Shown one piece after another: positions 17,145-29,064 of a stretch of 64,000 nucleotides of DNA. Below the pieces are notes generated by a model. It saw only the letters and a list, made by a program, of their open reading frames with translations. It was not told the origin of the DNA and ran no database searches. Each line of letters begins with the position of its first letter. Within the stretch, counting starts at the first letter, position 1. The stretch spans positions 4,336,501-4,400,500 of the forward strand of contig NZ_CP152412.1 in assembly GCF_038957035.1 (NCBI RefSeq), read 5' to 3'. A program made the translations under genes and the position numbers. Source of the stretch: Bradyrhizobium sp. B097. GTDB lineage: Bacteria; Pseudomonadota; Alphaproteobacteria; Rhizobiales; Xanthobacteraceae.

Positions 17145-17756
17145 ATGTCCGTCCGCCGCCTTGCCCCGAAGGAATTGCAGCCCGCGAGCTTCACGTTCAC
17201 GGACGAGAATCTCGCCTGGGCCAAGAAGCAGATCGAGAAGTATCCGCCGGGCCGTCAGGCCTCGGCTGCGATCGCGATTCTGTGGCGCGTGCAGGAGCAG
17301 CATGACGGCTGGGTCTCGGAAGCGGCGATCCGCGCCGTCGCCGACCTGCTCGAGATGCCGCATATCCGCATGCTGGAGATCGCGACCTTCTACACCATGT
17401 TCCAGCTCTCGCCGGTCGGAAAGAAGGCGCATGTCCAGGTCTGCGGCACCACGCCGTGCCGGCTGCGCGGCGCCGCCGACCTGATCGAGGTGTGCCAGCA
17501 TCGCATCCATCACGATCCCTTCCAGCTGTCGAAGGACGGCAACTTCTCGTGGGAAGAGGTCGAGTGCCTAGGGGCCTGCGTGAACGCGCCGATGGTGCTG
17601 ATCTGGAAGGACACCTATGAGGACCTGACCAAGGAAAGCTTCGGCAAGGTGCTCGACGGCTTTGCCGCCGGCAATCCGCCGAAGCCGGGCCCGCAGGTCG
17701 ACCGTCAGTTCTCGGCCCCCGCAGGCGGGCCGACGACGCTGAAGGAAACCACCTGA
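17145..17756 (+). CDS. nuoE: NADH-quinone oxidoreductase subunit E
   Basis: The 203-residue 24-kDa subunit of the NADH-oxidising module carries the 2Fe-2S cluster N1a in a thioredoxin-like fold. Cysteine ligands appear in [11 protein letters not shown] and [11 protein letters not shown], with the usual spacing. The helical N-terminal domain contains [19 protein letters not shown]. The C-terminal tail past about 175 is Pro/Lys-rich and not conserved. Together with NuoF and NuoG it passes electrons from NADH into the complex. Confidence 0.97.
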   Translation: MSVRRLAPKELQPASFTFTDENLAWAKKQIEKYPPGRQASAAIAILWRVQEQHDGWVSEAAIRAVADLLEMPHIRMLEIATFYTMFQLSPVGKKAHVQVCGTTPCRLRGAADLIEVCQHRIHHDPFQLSKDGNFSWEEVECLGACVNAPMVLIWKDTYEDLTKESFGKVLDGFAAGNPPKPGPQVDRQFSAPAGGPTTLKETT

Positions 17757-17815
17757 TGGGGGGCTTTCAGGTGCAGGCAAACGGGCAGGAAAACAAGGTG
17801 GGGAGGGGCGCTGCG

Positions 17816-17980
17816 ATGAAGGCCTGGCGCACGATCGCCCTGCATACCACTGTCGCGGCCGGCTTCATGTTCCTGCTGCAACGTTACGGCCTGAGCGCGA
17901 CGCTGGAATCCAGCCTGTTGTGGGCCATCGTGTTCGGCGGCTGTGCCGCCGGGCTCGCTTACTCCCAAGCCAATCGGTGA
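17816..17980 (+). CDS. Small membrane protein inside the nuo operon (54 aa)
   Basis: A 54-residue protein with two hydrophobic stretches ([18 protein letters not shown] and [17 protein letters not shown]). I know no named family. The ATG at 17816 has GGGAGGGG about seven bases before it; the frame is open back to 17756 (20 more residues), directly overlapping the nuoE stop. It fills the gap between nuoE and nuoF and ends 19 bp before nuoF, so it must be transcribed with complex I. Its position suggests an accessory or assembly part, but that is a guess. The hydrophobic pattern and ribosome site argue against a chance frame. Confidence 0.75.
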   Translation: MKAWRTIALHTTVAAGFMFLLQRYGLSATLESSLLWAIVFGGCAAGLAYSQANR

Positions 17981-17999
17981 TGTTCGGAAAGTTTTGAGC

Positions 18000-19325
<1,326 letters not shown>

Positions 19326-19334
19326 AGAAGAGAC

Positions 19335-21410
19335 ATGAGCAAGATCATCGTCGATGGCAAAGAGATCGATGTGCCGCCGGAGTACACGCTGCTGCAGGCG
19401 TGCGAGGCGGCCGGCGCCGAGATTCCGCGCTTCTGCTATCACGAGCGGCTGTCGATCGCCGGCAATTGCCGGATGTGCCTGGTCGAGGTGAAGGGCGGCC
19501 CGAAGCCGGTCGCGAGCTGCGCCTGGGCCGTGCGCGACTGCCGTCCGGGCCCGAAGGGTGAGCCGCCTGAGATTTCGACCCGTTCGCCGATGGTGAAGAA
19601 GGCGCGCGAAGGCGTGATGGAATTCCTGCTGATCAACCATCCGCTGGACTGCCCGATCTGCGACCAGGGCGGCGAGTGCGACTTGCAGGACCAGGCGATG
19701 GGCTATGGCGTGGACACCAGCCGTTTCGCCGAGAACAAGCGCGCGGTCGAGGACAAGTATCTCGGCGCGCTGGTCAAGACCTCGATGAACCGCTGCATCC
19801 AGTGCACGCGCTGCGTCCGCTTCTCCGCCGAAGTCTGCGGCGCGCCGGAAATGGGAGCGACCGGGCGCGGCGAGGATATGGAGATCACCACCTATCTGGA
19901 GCAGGCGCTGAGCTCCGAGCTGCAGGGCAACCTCGTCGACATCTGCCCGGTCGGTGCGCTGACCTCGAAGCCCTATGCCTTCGCGGCGCGCCCCTGGGAG
20001 CTCGGCAAGACGCAGTCGGTCGACGTCATGGACGGCGTCGGCTCGGCGATCCGTGTCGACACCCGCGGCCGCGAGGTGATGCGCATCCTGCCGCGCATCA
20101 ACGAGGCGGTGAACGAGGAGTGGATCTCCGACAAGACCCGCCACGTCGTCGACGGCCTGCGCACGCAGCGCCTCGACCGTCCCTATGTGCGCGAGAACGG
20201 CCAGCTCAAGCCGGCGACCTGGCAGGAAGCCTTTGCTGCCATCGCCGCCAAGGCCGGCCGCACCGACGGCAAGCGTATCGGCGCGATCGCGGGCGATCTT
20301 GCCGCGGTCGATGAGATGTATGCGCTGAAGGAGCTGCTCGCGAAGTTCGGCTCGGTCAATCTGGCGGTGCAGGGCGGCGATGCGTTCGACGCCAAGGCCG
20401 GCCGCGGCTCCTACATCTTCAACCCGACGATTGCCGGCATCGACCAGGCCGACGCGATCCTGATCATCGGCTCGCACCCGCGCAAGGAAGCTGCCGTGCT
20501 GAACGCGCGGATCCGCAAGCGCTGGCGCACCGGCGGGCTCAAGGTCGGCATGATCGGCTCGAAGGCCGATTTCACCTATGAGCATGACTATCTCGGCGCT
20601 GGCACCGATACGCTGGCCGATCTCGTGGCCGGCAAGCACTCCTTTGCCGACGTGCTGAAGAACGCCAAGAACCCGATCATCCTGGTCGGCGCCGGCGCCT
20701 ACACCAGGCATGACGGCGCGGCGGTGCTGGCGCAGGCGGCCAAGCTCGCCGTCGACGTCGGTGCGCTGAAGGACGGCTGGAACGGCTTTGCCGTGCTGCA
20801 GGACACCGCCTCGCGCGCCGGCGCGCTCGATGTCGGCTTCTCGCCTTCGGCCGGCGGCCTTACCACGGCGCAGATGACGACCTTCGGCACCCTCGACGTG
20901 CTGTTCCTGCTCGGCGCCGACGAGATCAAGGCGCCGGATGGCACCTTCGTGGTCTATATCGGCACCCATGGCGACCAGGGCGCGCACCGCGCCGACGTCA
21001 TCCTGCCGGGCGCCGCCTATACCGAGAAGTCCGGCATCTACGTCAACACCGAGGGCCGGGCCCAGATCGCCAACCGCGCCGCGTTCCCGCCGGGCGAAGC
21101 CCGCGAGGACTGGGCGATCATCCGCGCGCTGTCCGACGTGCTCGGCAAGAAACTGCCGTTCGACTCGCTGCAGGCGCTGCGCCAGGCGATGTTCAAGAGC
21201 TATCCGCATCTGATGCGGCTCGACCAGATCGAGGTCGGCAAGGCCGACGACGTCAAGGCGCTGGCCGGCAAGGGCGGCAGCGTCGACAAGGCGGCATTCA
21301 AGCCGACCGTCGAGGATTTCTATCTGACCAACCCGATCGCGCGGGCTTCTGCCGTGATGGCGGAATGCTCGCGGCTGGCGTCGGGGCGAATGCTGACGGC
21401 AGCGGAGTGA
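19335..21410 (+). CDS. nuoG: NADH-quinone oxidoreductase subunit G
   Basis: The 691-residue 75-kDa subunit. Residues 1-80 are a ferredoxin-like 2Fe-2S domain ([19 protein letters not shown]). It is followed by the His-Cys3 4Fe-4S motif ([18 protein letters not shown]) and a further 4Fe-4S set ([11 protein letters not shown] with a distant CPVGAL). From about 220 onward is a molybdopterin-oxidoreductase-like domain without visible cofactor ligands, as in other NuoG proteins. It relays electrons from NuoF toward NuoI. AGAAGAGAC precedes the ATG. Confidence 0.97.
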   Translation: MSKIIVDGKEIDVPPEYTLLQACEAAGAEIPRFCYHERLSIAGNCRMCLVEVKGGPKPVASCAWAVRDCRPGPKGEPPEISTRSPMVKKAREGVMEFLLINHPLDCPICDQGGECDLQDQAMGYGVDTSRFAENKRAVEDKYLGALVKTSMNRCIQCTRCVRFSAEVCGAPEMGATGRGEDMEITTYLEQALSSELQGNLVDICPVGALTSKPYAFAARPWELGKTQSVDVMDGVGSAIRVDTRGREVMRILPRINEAVNEEWISDKTRHVVDGLRTQRLDRPYVRENGQLKPATWQEAFAAIAAKAGRTDGKRIGAIAGDLAAVDEMYALKELLAKFGSVNLAVQGGDAFDAKAGRGSYIFNPTIAGIDQADAILIIGSHPRKEAAVLNARIRKRWRTGGLKVGMIGSKADFTYEHDYLGAGTDTLADLVAGKHSFADVLKNAKNPIILVGAGAYTRHDGAAVLAQAAKLAVDVGALKDGWNGFAVLQDTASRAGALDVGFSPSAGGLTTAQMTTFGTLDVLFLLGADEIKAPDGTFVVYIGTHGDQGAHRADVILPGAAYTEKSGIYVNTEGRAQIANRAAFPPGEAREDWAIIRALSDVLGKKLPFDSLQALRQAMFKSYPHLMRLDQIEVGKADDVKALAGKGGSVDKAAFKPTVEDFYLTNPIARASAVMAECSRLASGRMLTAAE

Positions 21411-21420
21411 GCGTGACCTG

Positions 21421-22491
21421 ATGGCTGAATTCTTCGCAAGCGCGTTCTGGACCGGCTTCCTCTGGCCGCTGATCATCATGGTCGCGGAGAGCCTGTTGCT
21501 GCTCGTCGTGCTGCTGATCGCGATCGCCTACATCCTGCTCGCCGACCGCAAGATCTGGGCGGCGGTGCAGATCCGCCGCGGCCCCAACGTGGTCGGCCCG
21601 TTCGGATTGCTGCAATCCTTCGCTGACCTCTTGAAATTCGTGCTGAAGGAGCCGGTGATTCCGTCGGGCTCCAACAAGGGCGTGTTCCTGCTGGCGCCGC
21701 TGGTCTCGTGCATCCTGGCGCTCGCCGCCTGGGCCGTGATCCCGTTCAATCTCGGCTGGGTGATCTCCGACATCAATGTCGGCATCCTCTACATCTTCGC
21801 GATCTCCTCGCTGTCGATCTACGGCATCATCATGGCCGGCTGGTCGTCGAACTCGAAGTATCCGTTCCTGGCCGCGCTGCGTTCGGCGGCGCAGATGGTG
21901 TCCTACGAGGTCTCGATCGGCTTCGTCATCATCACCGTGCTGCTCTGCGTCGGCTCGCTGAACCTGTCGGCGGTGGTTGAGGCCCAGAACACCCGTGGGC
22001 TCGCGCACCTGATCGGTCTGCCGCAGCTCACCATCCTGAACTGGTATGTGTGGCCGCTGTTCCCGATGTTCGTGGTATTCTACGTCTCGGCGCTGGCGGA
22101 AACCAACCGTCCGCCGTTCGACCTGGTCGAAGCGGAGTCCGAGCTCGTCGCCGGCTTCATGACCGAATACGGCTCGACGCCGTATCTCTTGTTCATGCTC
22201 GGCGAGTATGTCGCGATCACCACGATGTGCGCGCTGGCGTCGATCCTGTTCCTGGGCGGCTGGCTGCCGCCGGTCAATCTGCCGCCGTTCACCTGGATTC
22301 CGGGCATCGTCTGGTTCGCCCTGAAGGTGTTCTTCATGTTCTTCATGTTCGCGATGGCGAAGGCGATCGTGCCGCGCTACCGCTACGATCAACTGATGCG
22401 GCTCGGCTGGAAGGTGTTCCTGCCGCTGTCGCTGGCGATGGTGGTGATCGTGGCCGGTGTGCTGCAGTTCGCCGGCATCGCGCCGAAGTGA
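21421..22491 (+). CDS. nuoH: NADH-quinone oxidoreductase subunit H
   Basis: The 356-residue membrane subunit ND1 homologue, with about eight helices, joins the quinone chamber to the proton path. Conserved segments are [20 protein letters not shown] in the first loop and [20 protein letters not shown], which carries the acidic residues linked to proton coupling. The length is normal. It starts 10 bp after the nuoG stop and ends eight bases before nuoI. Confidence 0.98.
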   Translation: MAEFFASAFWTGFLWPLIIMVAESLLLLVVLLIAIAYILLADRKIWAAVQIRRGPNVVGPFGLLQSFADLLKFVLKEPVIPSGSNKGVFLLAPLVSCILALAAWAVIPFNLGWVISDINVGILYIFAISSLSIYGIIMAGWSSNSKYPFLAALRSAAQMVSYEVSIGFVIITVLLCVGSLNLSAVVEAQNTRGLAHLIGLPQLTILNWYVWPLFPMFVVFYVSALAETNRPPFDLVEAESELVAGFMTEYGSTPYLLFMLGEYVAITTMCALASILFLGGWLPPVNLPPFTWIPGIVWFALKVFFMFFMFAMAKAIVPRYRYDQLMRLGWKVFLPLSLAMVVIVAGVLQFAGIAPK

Positions 22492-22498
22492 GGTCGTC

Positions 22499-22993
22499 AT
22501 GAGTGTCAACGTCAACGCAACAGCCCGCTCGCTTCTGCTCTCGGAATTCGTCTCGGCGTTCGTTCTCGCCATGCGCTATTTCTTCAAGCCGAAGCCGACG
22601 CTGAATTATCCCTTCGAGAAGGGGCCGATCTCGCCGCGCTTCCGCGGCGAGCACGCGCTGCGCCGCTATCCGAACGGCGAAGAACGCTGCATCGCCTGCA
22701 AGCTGTGCGAGGCGATCTGCCCGGCGCAGGCGATCACGATCGAGGCCGGCCCGCGCCGTAACGACGGCACCCGCCGCACGGTGCGCTACGACATCGACAT
22801 GGTGAAGTGCATCTATTGCGGCCTGTGCCAAGAGGCATGCCCGGTGGACGCCATCGTCGAGGGACCGAATTTCGAATTCGCGACCGAGACCCGCGAGGAA
22901 CTCTACTATGACAAGGCGAAGCTGCTCGCCAATGGCGACCGCTGGGAGCGCGAGATTGCGAAGTCGATCGCGCTCGACGCGCCGTACCGGTGA
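22499..22993 (+). CDS. nuoI: NADH-quinone oxidoreductase subunit I
   Basis: The 164-residue TYKY-type subunit has two 4Fe-4S clusters. The ligand sets are [16 protein letters not shown] and [16 protein letters not shown], a clear double-ferredoxin pattern. An amphipathic N-terminal helix ([19 protein letters not shown]) anchors it to the membrane. It passes electrons from NuoG to NuoB. The ATG at 22499 gives normal length; the frame continues upstream inside nuoH without meaning. Confidence 0.98.
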   Translation: MSVNVNATARSLLLSEFVSAFVLAMRYFFKPKPTLNYPFEKGPISPRFRGEHALRRYPNGEERCIACKLCEAICPAQAITIEAGPRRNDGTRRTVRYDIDMVKCIYCGLCQEACPVDAIVEGPNFEFATETREELYYDKAKLLANGDRWEREIAKSIALDAPYR

Positions 22994-23002
22994 GGTGAGG
23001 GC

Positions 23003-23641
23003 ATGATCCTTCCGGCGCTGTTCTTCTATCTGTTTGCCGCGGCCTGCGTGGCCTCGGCGGTCATGGTGATTGTCTCGCGCAATCCCGTGCACTCCGTGCT
23101 GTACCTGATCCTGGCCTTCGTCAACGCCTCGGGCCTGTTCATCCTGATGGGCGCCGAGTTCCTCGGGATGATGCTGATCGTCGTCTATGTCGGCGCCGTC
23201 GCGGTGCTGTTCCTGTTCGTGATCATGATGCTCGACGTCGACTTCGTCGAACTGCGCGAGGGCTTCATGCAGTACCTGCCGATCGGTATCGTGATCGGCG
23301 GCATCTTCCTGTTCGAGCTGCTGCTGGTGGTCGGCGCCTGGGTGATCAACCCGTCCGTGACCAAGACGATCACGGCGGCGATCCCGACCAATGTCAGCAA
23401 CACCGAGGCGCTCGGCCTCGTGCTCTACACGAAGTACATCCATTACTTCCAGCTCGCCGGCATGGTGCTGCTGGTCGCGATGATCGGCGCCATCGTGCTG
23501 ACGCTGCGCCACAAGGCCAACGTCAAGCGGCAGAACATCAACGTGCAGAACGCGCGCACGCCCGAGATTGCGATGGCGATGCGCAAGGTGGCGTCGGGGC
23601 AGGGCCTGCAGGATGCCGATGCGGCGGAGTGGGTGAAATGA
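23003..23641 (+). CDS. nuoJ: NADH-quinone oxidoreductase subunit J
   Basis: The 212-residue membrane subunit, the ND6 homologue, has about five helices. The signature [20 protein letters not shown] and the pi-bulge helix region [21 protein letters not shown] are both present. A hydrophilic tail of about 40 residues follows the last helix. Its stop overlaps the nuoK start (ATGA), which couples the two. Confidence 0.97.
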   Translation: MILPALFFYLFAAACVASAVMVIVSRNPVHSVLYLILAFVNASGLFILMGAEFLGMMLIVVYVGAVAVLFLFVIMMLDVDFVELREGFMQYLPIGIVIGGIFLFELLLVVGAWVINPSVTKTITAAIPTNVSNTEALGLVLYTKYIHYFQLAGMVLLVAMIGAIVLTLRHKANVKRQNINVQNARTPEIAMAMRKVASGQGLQDADAAEWVK

Positions 23642-23946
23642 CGATCGGGCTAGGGCACTATCTGGCGGTCGGCGCGATCCTGTTCACGCTCGGGATCCTC
23701 GGCATCTTCCTGAACCGCAAGAACATCATCGTCATCCTGATGTCGATCGAGCTGATCCTGCTCTCGGTCAACATCAACCTGGTGGCGTTCTCGACCTTCC
23801 TCGGCGACATCGTCGGCCAGGTGTTCGCGCTGCTGGTGCTGACGGTGGCGGCGGCCGAGGCCGCGATCGGCCTCGCGGTGCTGGTGGTGTATTTCCGCAA
23901 CCGCGGTTCGATCGCGGTTGAAGACGTCAATCTGATGAAGGGCTAA
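23638..23946 (+). CDS. nuoK: NADH-quinone oxidoreductase subunit K
   Basis: The 102-residue ND4L homologue has three membrane helices. The two membrane glutamates needed for proton movement are visible in [13 protein letters not shown] and [13 protein letters not shown]. The start ATG overlaps the nuoJ stop; three upstream in-frame codons with a GTG are an unlikely alternative. It ends seven bases before nuoL. Confidence 0.97.
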   Translation: MTIGLGHYLAVGAILFTLGILGIFLNRKNIIVILMSIELILLSVNINLVAFSTFLGDIVGQVFALLVLTVAAAEAAIGLAVLVVYFRNRGSIAVEDVNLMKG

Positions 23947-23953
23947 TCCGGCG

Positions 23954-26041
23954 ATGATACAGGCAATCGTATTTCTGCCTCTGCTGGGAGCCATTCTCGC
24001 GGGGATCATCTCGCTGGTCGGCGCGCATGCGCGCTGCCCGAGCGGCGACACCGTCGACCATCACGACGACGCGCATGGCGACGCTCATGCCTTGTCGGCC
24101 CATGACGACCACGGCCACGACGACCACGGCCACGACGACCATGGCCATGACGACCACCATGTCGCCGAGCCGCCGGCAGCCGGCTCCCGGCTGGCCGAGC
24201 TGATCACCACGGGCTTGCTGTTCGTCTCGGCGGCGCTGTCCTGGTTCACGCTGGTCGATGTCGGCTTCATGCACCATGACGCGCGCGTCGTGCTGCTGCC
24301 CTGGATCACCTCGGGCGACCTGCAGGTCGCCTGGACGCTGCGGGTCGACACCCTGACCGCGGTGATGCTGGTCGTGGTCAACACGGTGTCCGCGCTCGTC
24401 CACCTCTATTCCATCGGTTACATGGACGAGGACCCGAACCGGCCGCGCTTCTTCGGCTATCTTTCGCTGTTCACCTTCGCGATGCTGATGCTGGTGACCT
24501 CGGACAACCTCGTGCAGCTGTTCTTCGGCTGGGAGGGCGTCGGTCTCGCGAGCTACCTCCTGATCGGCTTCTGGTACCAGAAGCCGTCGGCCAATGCGGC
24601 GGCGATCAAGGCCTTCGTGGTCAACCGCGTCGGCGACTTCGGCTTCGCGCTCGGTATCTTCGCGATCTTCGCGCTGGTCGGCTCGACTGACTTCGAGACC
24701 ATCTTCCATGCCGCGCCCGGGCTGACCGGCAAGACCATCGACTTCTTCGGTTGGCACCCCGACGCGCTGACGCTGACCTGTCTGTTCCTGTTCATGGGCG
24801 CGATGGGCAAATCCGCCCAGTTCCTGCTGCACACCTGGTTGCCGGACGCGATGGAAGGCCCGACCCCGGTGTCGGCGCTGATCCACGCCGCGACCATGGT
24901 TACCGCCGGCGTCTTCATGGTGGCGCGGCTGTCGCCGCTGTTCGAGCTGTCGCCGACCGCGCAGGCGGTGGTGATGTTCTTCGGCGCGACCACGGCGTTC
25001 TTCGCCGCCACGATCGGCCTCGTGCAGAACGACATCAAGCGCATCGTCGCGTACTCGACCTGTTCCCAGCTCGGCTACATGTTCGTGGCGATGGGAGCGG
25101 GGGCCTATTCGGTCGGCATGTTCCACCTGTTCACGCACGCCTTCTTCAAGGCGCTGCTGTTCCTGGGCTCCGGCTCGGTGATCTACGCGATGCACCACGA
25201 GCAGGACATCCGCAACATGGGTGGCCTGTGGCGCAAGATACCGTACACGTTCGCGGTGATGTGCATCGGCACCCTGGCGCTGACCGGCTTCCCTCTGTTT
25301 GCCGGCTACTTCTCCAAGGACGCGATCATCGAGGCGGCCTATGCCGCGCACAACCCGTTCGCGACCTACGCCTATCTCTTGACCATCGTGGCTGCCGGCC
25401 TGACCTCGTTCTACTCCTGGCGCCTGATCTTCAAGACGTTCTTCGGCGAGCCGCACGACCAGAAGCACTACGAGGCCGCGCATGAGAGCCCGGTCTGGAT
25501 GCTGGTGCCGATCGGCGTGCTTGCCGCCGGCTCGATCCTGGCGGGCCTGCCGTTCAAGGAAGTGTTCGCCAGCCCGCACGGCGTCGAGGAGTTCTTCCGC
25601 GAGTCCGTGAAGATGAACCCGCACATCCTCGAGGACATGGAGCACATGCCGAGCTGGCTCGCGCCGCTGCCCACCGTGATGATGGCGCTCGGCCTGTTCA
25701 TCTCGTACCTGTTCTACATCCGCAGGCCGTATCTGCCGGTCGAGCTCGCGAACCAGCAGCCGATGCTGTACCAGTTCCTGCTCAACAAATGGTACTTCGA
25801 CGAGCTGTACGACTGGATCTTCGTGCGCCCGGCGAAGTGGCTCGGTTACACGCTGTGGAAGAAGGGCGATGGCTTCGTCATCGACGGCTTCGGTCCGGAC
25901 GGCGTCTCGGCCCGTGTGCTCGACGTCACCCGCAACGTCGTCAAATTGCAGACCGGCTACCTCTATCACTACGCGTTCGCGATGCTGATCGGGGCCGCTG
26001 GATTGATCACCTGGTTCATGTTCGGCTTGGGAGGCCAGTAA
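23954..26041 (+). CDS. nuoL: NADH-quinone oxidoreductase subunit L with His/Asp-rich loop
   Basis: The 695-residue antiporter-like subunit at the distal end of complex I (ND5 homologue), with about sixteen helices and a C-terminal lateral helix. The conserved membrane glutamate is in [18 protein letters not shown], and the lysine-helix region is in [12 protein letters not shown] and the following helices. Unusually, the loop after the first helix (about residues 35-69) has 13 histidines and 12 aspartates, built on HGHDD repeats. The loop after the first helix should face the periplasm if the N-terminus is arranged as in other NuoL proteins. The stop abuts the nuoM start. Confidence 0.97.
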   Translation: MIQAIVFLPLLGAILAGIISLVGAHARCPSGDTVDHHDDAHGDAHALSAHDDHGHDDHGHDDHGHDDHHVAEPPAAGSRLAELITTGLLFVSAALSWFTLVDVGFMHHDARVVLLPWITSGDLQVAWTLRVDTLTAVMLVVVNTVSALVHLYSIGYMDEDPNRPRFFGYLSLFTFAMLMLVTSDNLVQLFFGWEGVGLASYLLIGFWYQKPSANAAAIKAFVVNRVGDFGFALGIFAIFALVGSTDFETIFHAAPGLTGKTIDFFGWHPDALTLTCLFLFMGAMGKSAQFLLHTWLPDAMEGPTPVSALIHAATMVTAGVFMVARLSPLFELSPTAQAVVMFFGATTAFFAATIGLVQNDIKRIVAYSTCSQLGYMFVAMGAGAYSVGMFHLFTHAFFKALLFLGSGSVIYAMHHEQDIRNMGGLWRKIPYTFAVMCIGTLALTGFPLFAGYFSKDAIIEAAYAAHNPFATYAYLLTIVAAGLTSFYSWRLIFKTFFGEPHDQKHYEAAHESPVWMLVPIGVLAAGSILAGLPFKEVFASPHGVEEFFRESVKMNPHILEDMEHMPSWLAPLPTVMMALGLFISYLFYIRRPYLPVELANQQPMLYQFLLNKWYFDELYDWIFVRPAKWLGYTLWKKGDGFVIDGFGPDGVSARVLDVTRNVVKLQTGYLYHYAFAMLIGAAGLITWFMFGLGGQ
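24101..24160 (+). repeat. 15-nt tandem repeat encoding HGHDD units in nuoL
   Basis: About three to four copies of a unit like CACGGCCACGACGAC run head to tail inside nuoL. They keep frame and encode His-Gly-His-Asp-Asp. Two units are almost identical and one has C-to-T third-position changes, consistent with slippage followed by drift. Confidence 0.8.
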
Positions 26042-27556
26042 ATGACAACCTGGCCCATCCTTTCCGTCACGACCTTCCTGCCGGCGGTCGGCGCGATCCT
26101 GGTCTACCTCTTGGCGCGGGGCGGCGACGAGACCGCGAGCCGCACGGCGCGCTGGATCGCGCTGTGGACCACGCTGATCACCTTCGCGGTGTCGCTGATC
26201 CTGGTCGCGCGCTTCGATCCGGCCTCGACCGACTTCCAATTCGTCGAGAAGACGTCCTGGCTCGCCACCGGCATCACCTATCACATGGGCATCGACGGCA
26301 TCTCGCTGCCGCTGATTATCCTGACCACCGCGATCATGCCGCTCTGCATCATCGCGAGCTGGAAGTCGGTGACGCAGCGCGTCAGCGAATACATGATGGC
26401 GTTCCTGATCCTGGAAACGCTGATGGTCGGCACCTTCTCGGCGCTCGACCTCGTGCTGTTCTATCTGTTCTTCGAGGGCGGCCTGATTCCGATGTTCCTG
26501 ATCATCGGCGTCTGGGGCGGCCCGCGCCGGGTCTATGCCTCGTTCAAGTTCTTCCTCTACACGTTCCTCGGTTCCGTGCTGATGCTGCTCGCCATCATGG
26601 CGCTGTACTGGAACGCCGGCACGACCGATATCCCGACCCTGATGCACACCGCGGTGCCGCGCTCGTTGCAGACCTGGGCGTGGCTCGCCTTCTTCGCCTC
26701 GTTCGCGGTGAAGATGCCGATGTGGCCGGTGCACACCTGGCTGCCTGACGCGCATGTCGAGGCGCCGACGGCGGGCTCGGTGATCCTGGCCGCGATCCTC
26801 CTGAAGATGGGCGGCTACGGCTTCCTGCGCTTCTCGCTGCCGATGTTCCCGCTGGCCTCGCACGACTTCGCGCCGTTCGTGTTCACGCTGTCCGTCATCG
26901 CCATCATCTACACCTCGCTGGTGGCGATGATGCAGGAGGACATGAAGAAGCTGATCGCGTACTCCTCCGTCGCGCATATGGGCTTCGTCACCATGGGCAT
27001 CTTCGCGGTGACCACGCAGGGCGTCGCCGGCGGCATGTTCCAGATGGTCTCGCACGGCATCGTCTCCGGCGCGCTGTTCCTCTGCGTCGGCATCGTCTAC
27101 GACCGCATGCACACCCGCGAGATCGCGGCCTATGGCGGCCTCGTCAACCGGATGCCGCTCTACGCGATGACCTTCATGGTCTTCACCATGGCCAATGTCG
27201 GTCTGCCGGGCACGAGCGGATTCGTCGGCGAGTTCATGACGTTGCTCGGCACCTTCAAGATCTCGCTGCCGACGGCGTTCTTCGCCACCACGGGCGTGAT
27301 CCTGTCGGCCTGCTACGCGCTCTGGCTCTACCGCAAGGTGGTGTTCGGCGCGCTGGTCAAGCCGTCGCTGATGTCGATCAAGGATCTGACATTCCGCGAA
27401 TGCGTGACGCTGTTCCCGCTGATCGCGCTGACCATCCTGTTCGGCGTCTATCCGAAGCCGGTGCTCGACATGTCGGCCGCCTCGGTGCAGCAGCTCGTCA
27501 ACAATTACAACACCGCCGTGACTGCCGTGAAGGCAGCCGCGCTGGTTACGCAGTAA
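26042..27556 (+). CDS. nuoM: NADH-quinone oxidoreductase subunit M
   Basis: The 504-residue antiporter-like subunit (ND4 homologue) has about fourteen helices. The key glutamate is in [19 protein letters not shown]. The conserved [20 protein letters not shown] segment marks the proton half-channel. It starts directly after the nuoL stop. Length and signatures are normal. Confidence 0.98.
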   Translation: MTTWPILSVTTFLPAVGAILVYLLARGGDETASRTARWIALWTTLITFAVSLILVARFDPASTDFQFVEKTSWLATGITYHMGIDGISLPLIILTTAIMPLCIIASWKSVTQRVSEYMMAFLILETLMVGTFSALDLVLFYLFFEGGLIPMFLIIGVWGGPRRVYASFKFFLYTFLGSVLMLLAIMALYWNAGTTDIPTLMHTAVPRSLQTWAWLAFFASFAVKMPMWPVHTWLPDAHVEAPTAGSVILAAILLKMGGYGFLRFSLPMFPLASHDFAPFVFTLSVIAIIYTSLVAMMQEDMKKLIAYSSVAHMGFVTMGIFAVTTQGVAGGMFQMVSHGIVSGALFLCVGIVYDRMHTREIAAYGGLVNRMPLYAMTFMVFTMANVGLPGTSGFVGEFMTLLGTFKISLPTAFFATTGVILSACYALWLYRKVVFGALVKPSLMSIKDLTFRECVTLFPLIALTILFGVYPKPVLDMSAASVQQLVNNYNTAVTAVKAAALVTQ

Positions 27557-27566
27557 GGCCGCCGCC

Positions 27567-29003
27567 ATGAGCTTTTCCAGTGCAGGTTATCAGTTGCAGC
27601 CGGTGCTGCCGGAGCTGGTGCTCGCGGTCGGCGCCATGGTGCTGTTGATGATCGGAGCCTACCGCGGGCAGGGGACGACCCGGCTGATCACCGCGCTCGC
27701 GGTGTGTCTCCTGGTCCTGACCGGCGTGCTCGAGCTCTGGCTGCCGGTCGGCAAGCTCGTCACCTTCGGCGGCAGCTTCATCGTCGACGACTTCGCCCGC
27801 TTCCTGAAGATCCTCGCTTTGATCGCCTCGGCGGCAACGCTGATCCTGTCGACCGAGTACCTGTCCCAGCCGTCGACCCGCAATTTCGAGTTCTCGATCC
27901 TGGTGCTGCTGTCGACGCTCGGCATGATGGTGCTGATCTCGGCCGGCGACCTGATCTCGCTCTATCTGGGCCTCGAGCTGATGAGCCTTGCGCTCTACGT
28001 CGTCGCCGCCAGCCAACGTGACAATGCCAAGTCGAGCGAAGCCGGCCTGAAGTATTTCGTGCTCGGCGCGCTGTCGTCGGGCATGCTGCTCTACGGCGCC
28101 TCGCTGATCTACGGCTTCACCGGTACCGTCAGCTTCGCCGGCATCGCGGCGGCCGCGACCACCGGCAGCATCGGCATCGTGTTCGGCCTGGTGTTCCTGC
28201 TCGCCGGCCTCTGCTTCAAGGTCTCGGCGGTGCCGTTCCATATGTGGACGCCCGACGTCTATGAGGGCGCACCGACGCCGGTGACGGCGTTCTTCGCCTC
28301 AGCCCCGAAGGTCGCGGCGCTCGCCGTGTTCACCCGCGCGACGCTGACCGCGTTCCCGGGCATCGTTACCCAGTGGCAGCAGATTCTGGTGTTCGTGGCG
28401 ATCGCCTCGATGGCGCTGGGCTCGTTCGCCGCGATCGGCCAGTCCAATATCAAGCGGCTGATGGCCTATTCCTCGATCGGCCATATGGGCTTTGCGCTGG
28501 TCGGCCTCGCCTCCGGCACGGTCGAGGGCGCGCAGGGCGTCTTGATCTACATCGCGATCTATGTCGCGATGACGCTCGGCACCTTCTCGATCATCCTTGC
28601 CATGAAGCGCAACGGCCAGGCGCTGGAGCAGATCAGTGATTTCGCCGGCCTGTCCCGCACCAACCCGCTGATTGCCTTCGTCTTCGCGATGCTGCTGTTC
28701 TCGCTGGCCGGCGTGCCGCCGCTCGCCGGCTTCTTCGGCAAATGGTACGTGTTCGTCGCCGCGATCAAGGCCAATCTGTTCACGCTCGCGGTGATCGGCG
28801 TGCTGACCAGCGTGGTGGGCGCGTTCTATTATCTGTCGATCGTCAAGGTGATGTATTTCGACCAGCCGCTCGGCAAGCTCGACCCGGTCCGCGTCGAGCT
28901 GCGCACCGTGCTGGCGGTCGCTGGCATCTTCAACATCTTCTTCTTCGCCTATCCGGGCCCGCTGGTGAGTGTGGCCACGGCGGCGGCGAAGTCGCTGTTC
29001 TAA
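27567..29003 (+). CDS. nuoN: NADH-quinone oxidoreductase subunit N
   Basis: The 478-residue antiporter-like subunit (ND2 homologue) has about fourteen helices and is the last structural gene of complex I. The membrane glutamate is in LYLGLELMSLALYVV. The region FHMWTPDVYEGAPTPVTAFF matches the family. A palindromic repeat lies just past its stop, before birA, and could end or weaken the upstream transcript or protect its 3' end. Confidence 0.98.
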   Translation: MSFSSAGYQLQPVLPELVLAVGAMVLLMIGAYRGQGTTRLITALAVCLLVLTGVLELWLPVGKLVTFGGSFIVDDFARFLKILALIASAATLILSTEYLSQPSTRNFEFSILVLLSTLGMMVLISAGDLISLYLGLELMSLALYVVAASQRDNAKSSEAGLKYFVLGALSSGMLLYGASLIYGFTGTVSFAGIAAAATTGSIGIVFGLVFLLAGLCFKVSAVPFHMWTPDVYEGAPTPVTAFFASAPKVAALAVFTRATLTAFPGIVTQWQQILVFVAIASMALGSFAAIGQSNIKRLMAYSSIGHMGFALVGLASGTVEGAQGVLIYIAIYVAMTLGTFSIILAMKRNGQALEQISDFAGLSRTNPLIAFVFAMLLFSLAGVPPLAGFFGKWYVFVAAIKANLFTLAVIGVLTSVVGAFYYLSIVKVMYFDQPLGKLDPVRVELRTVLAVAGIFNIFFFAYPGPLVSVATAAAKSLF

Positions 29004-29004
29004 C

Positions 29005-29053
29005 GCGCATGATCCCGAAAACAGGACGCTGGCTTTCGGATCGGATCATGCGC
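29005..29053. repeat. Palindromic intergenic repeat between nuoN and birA
   Basis: GCGCATGATCC (29005-29015) pairs perfectly with GGATCATGCGC (29043-29053), and CGAAA inside pairs with TTTCG across a small bulge. The same GCATGATC...CGGAAAA...GATCATGC design returns at 39010-39058, so this is a dispersed repeat family rather than a local site. Confidence 0.75.
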
Positions 29054-29064
29054 ATAACCTCACT

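Noticed and set aside
24101..24160. Short tandem repeats in nuoL as a possible CRISPR array
   Set aside because: The repeat units touch with no spacers, keep frame and encode HGHDD; no cas genes are near.
23927..27568. Minus-strand open frame of 1213 codons opposite nuoL and nuoM
   Set aside because: Same reason: it mirrors conserved nuo genes, and its highly charged composition is typical of a shadow.
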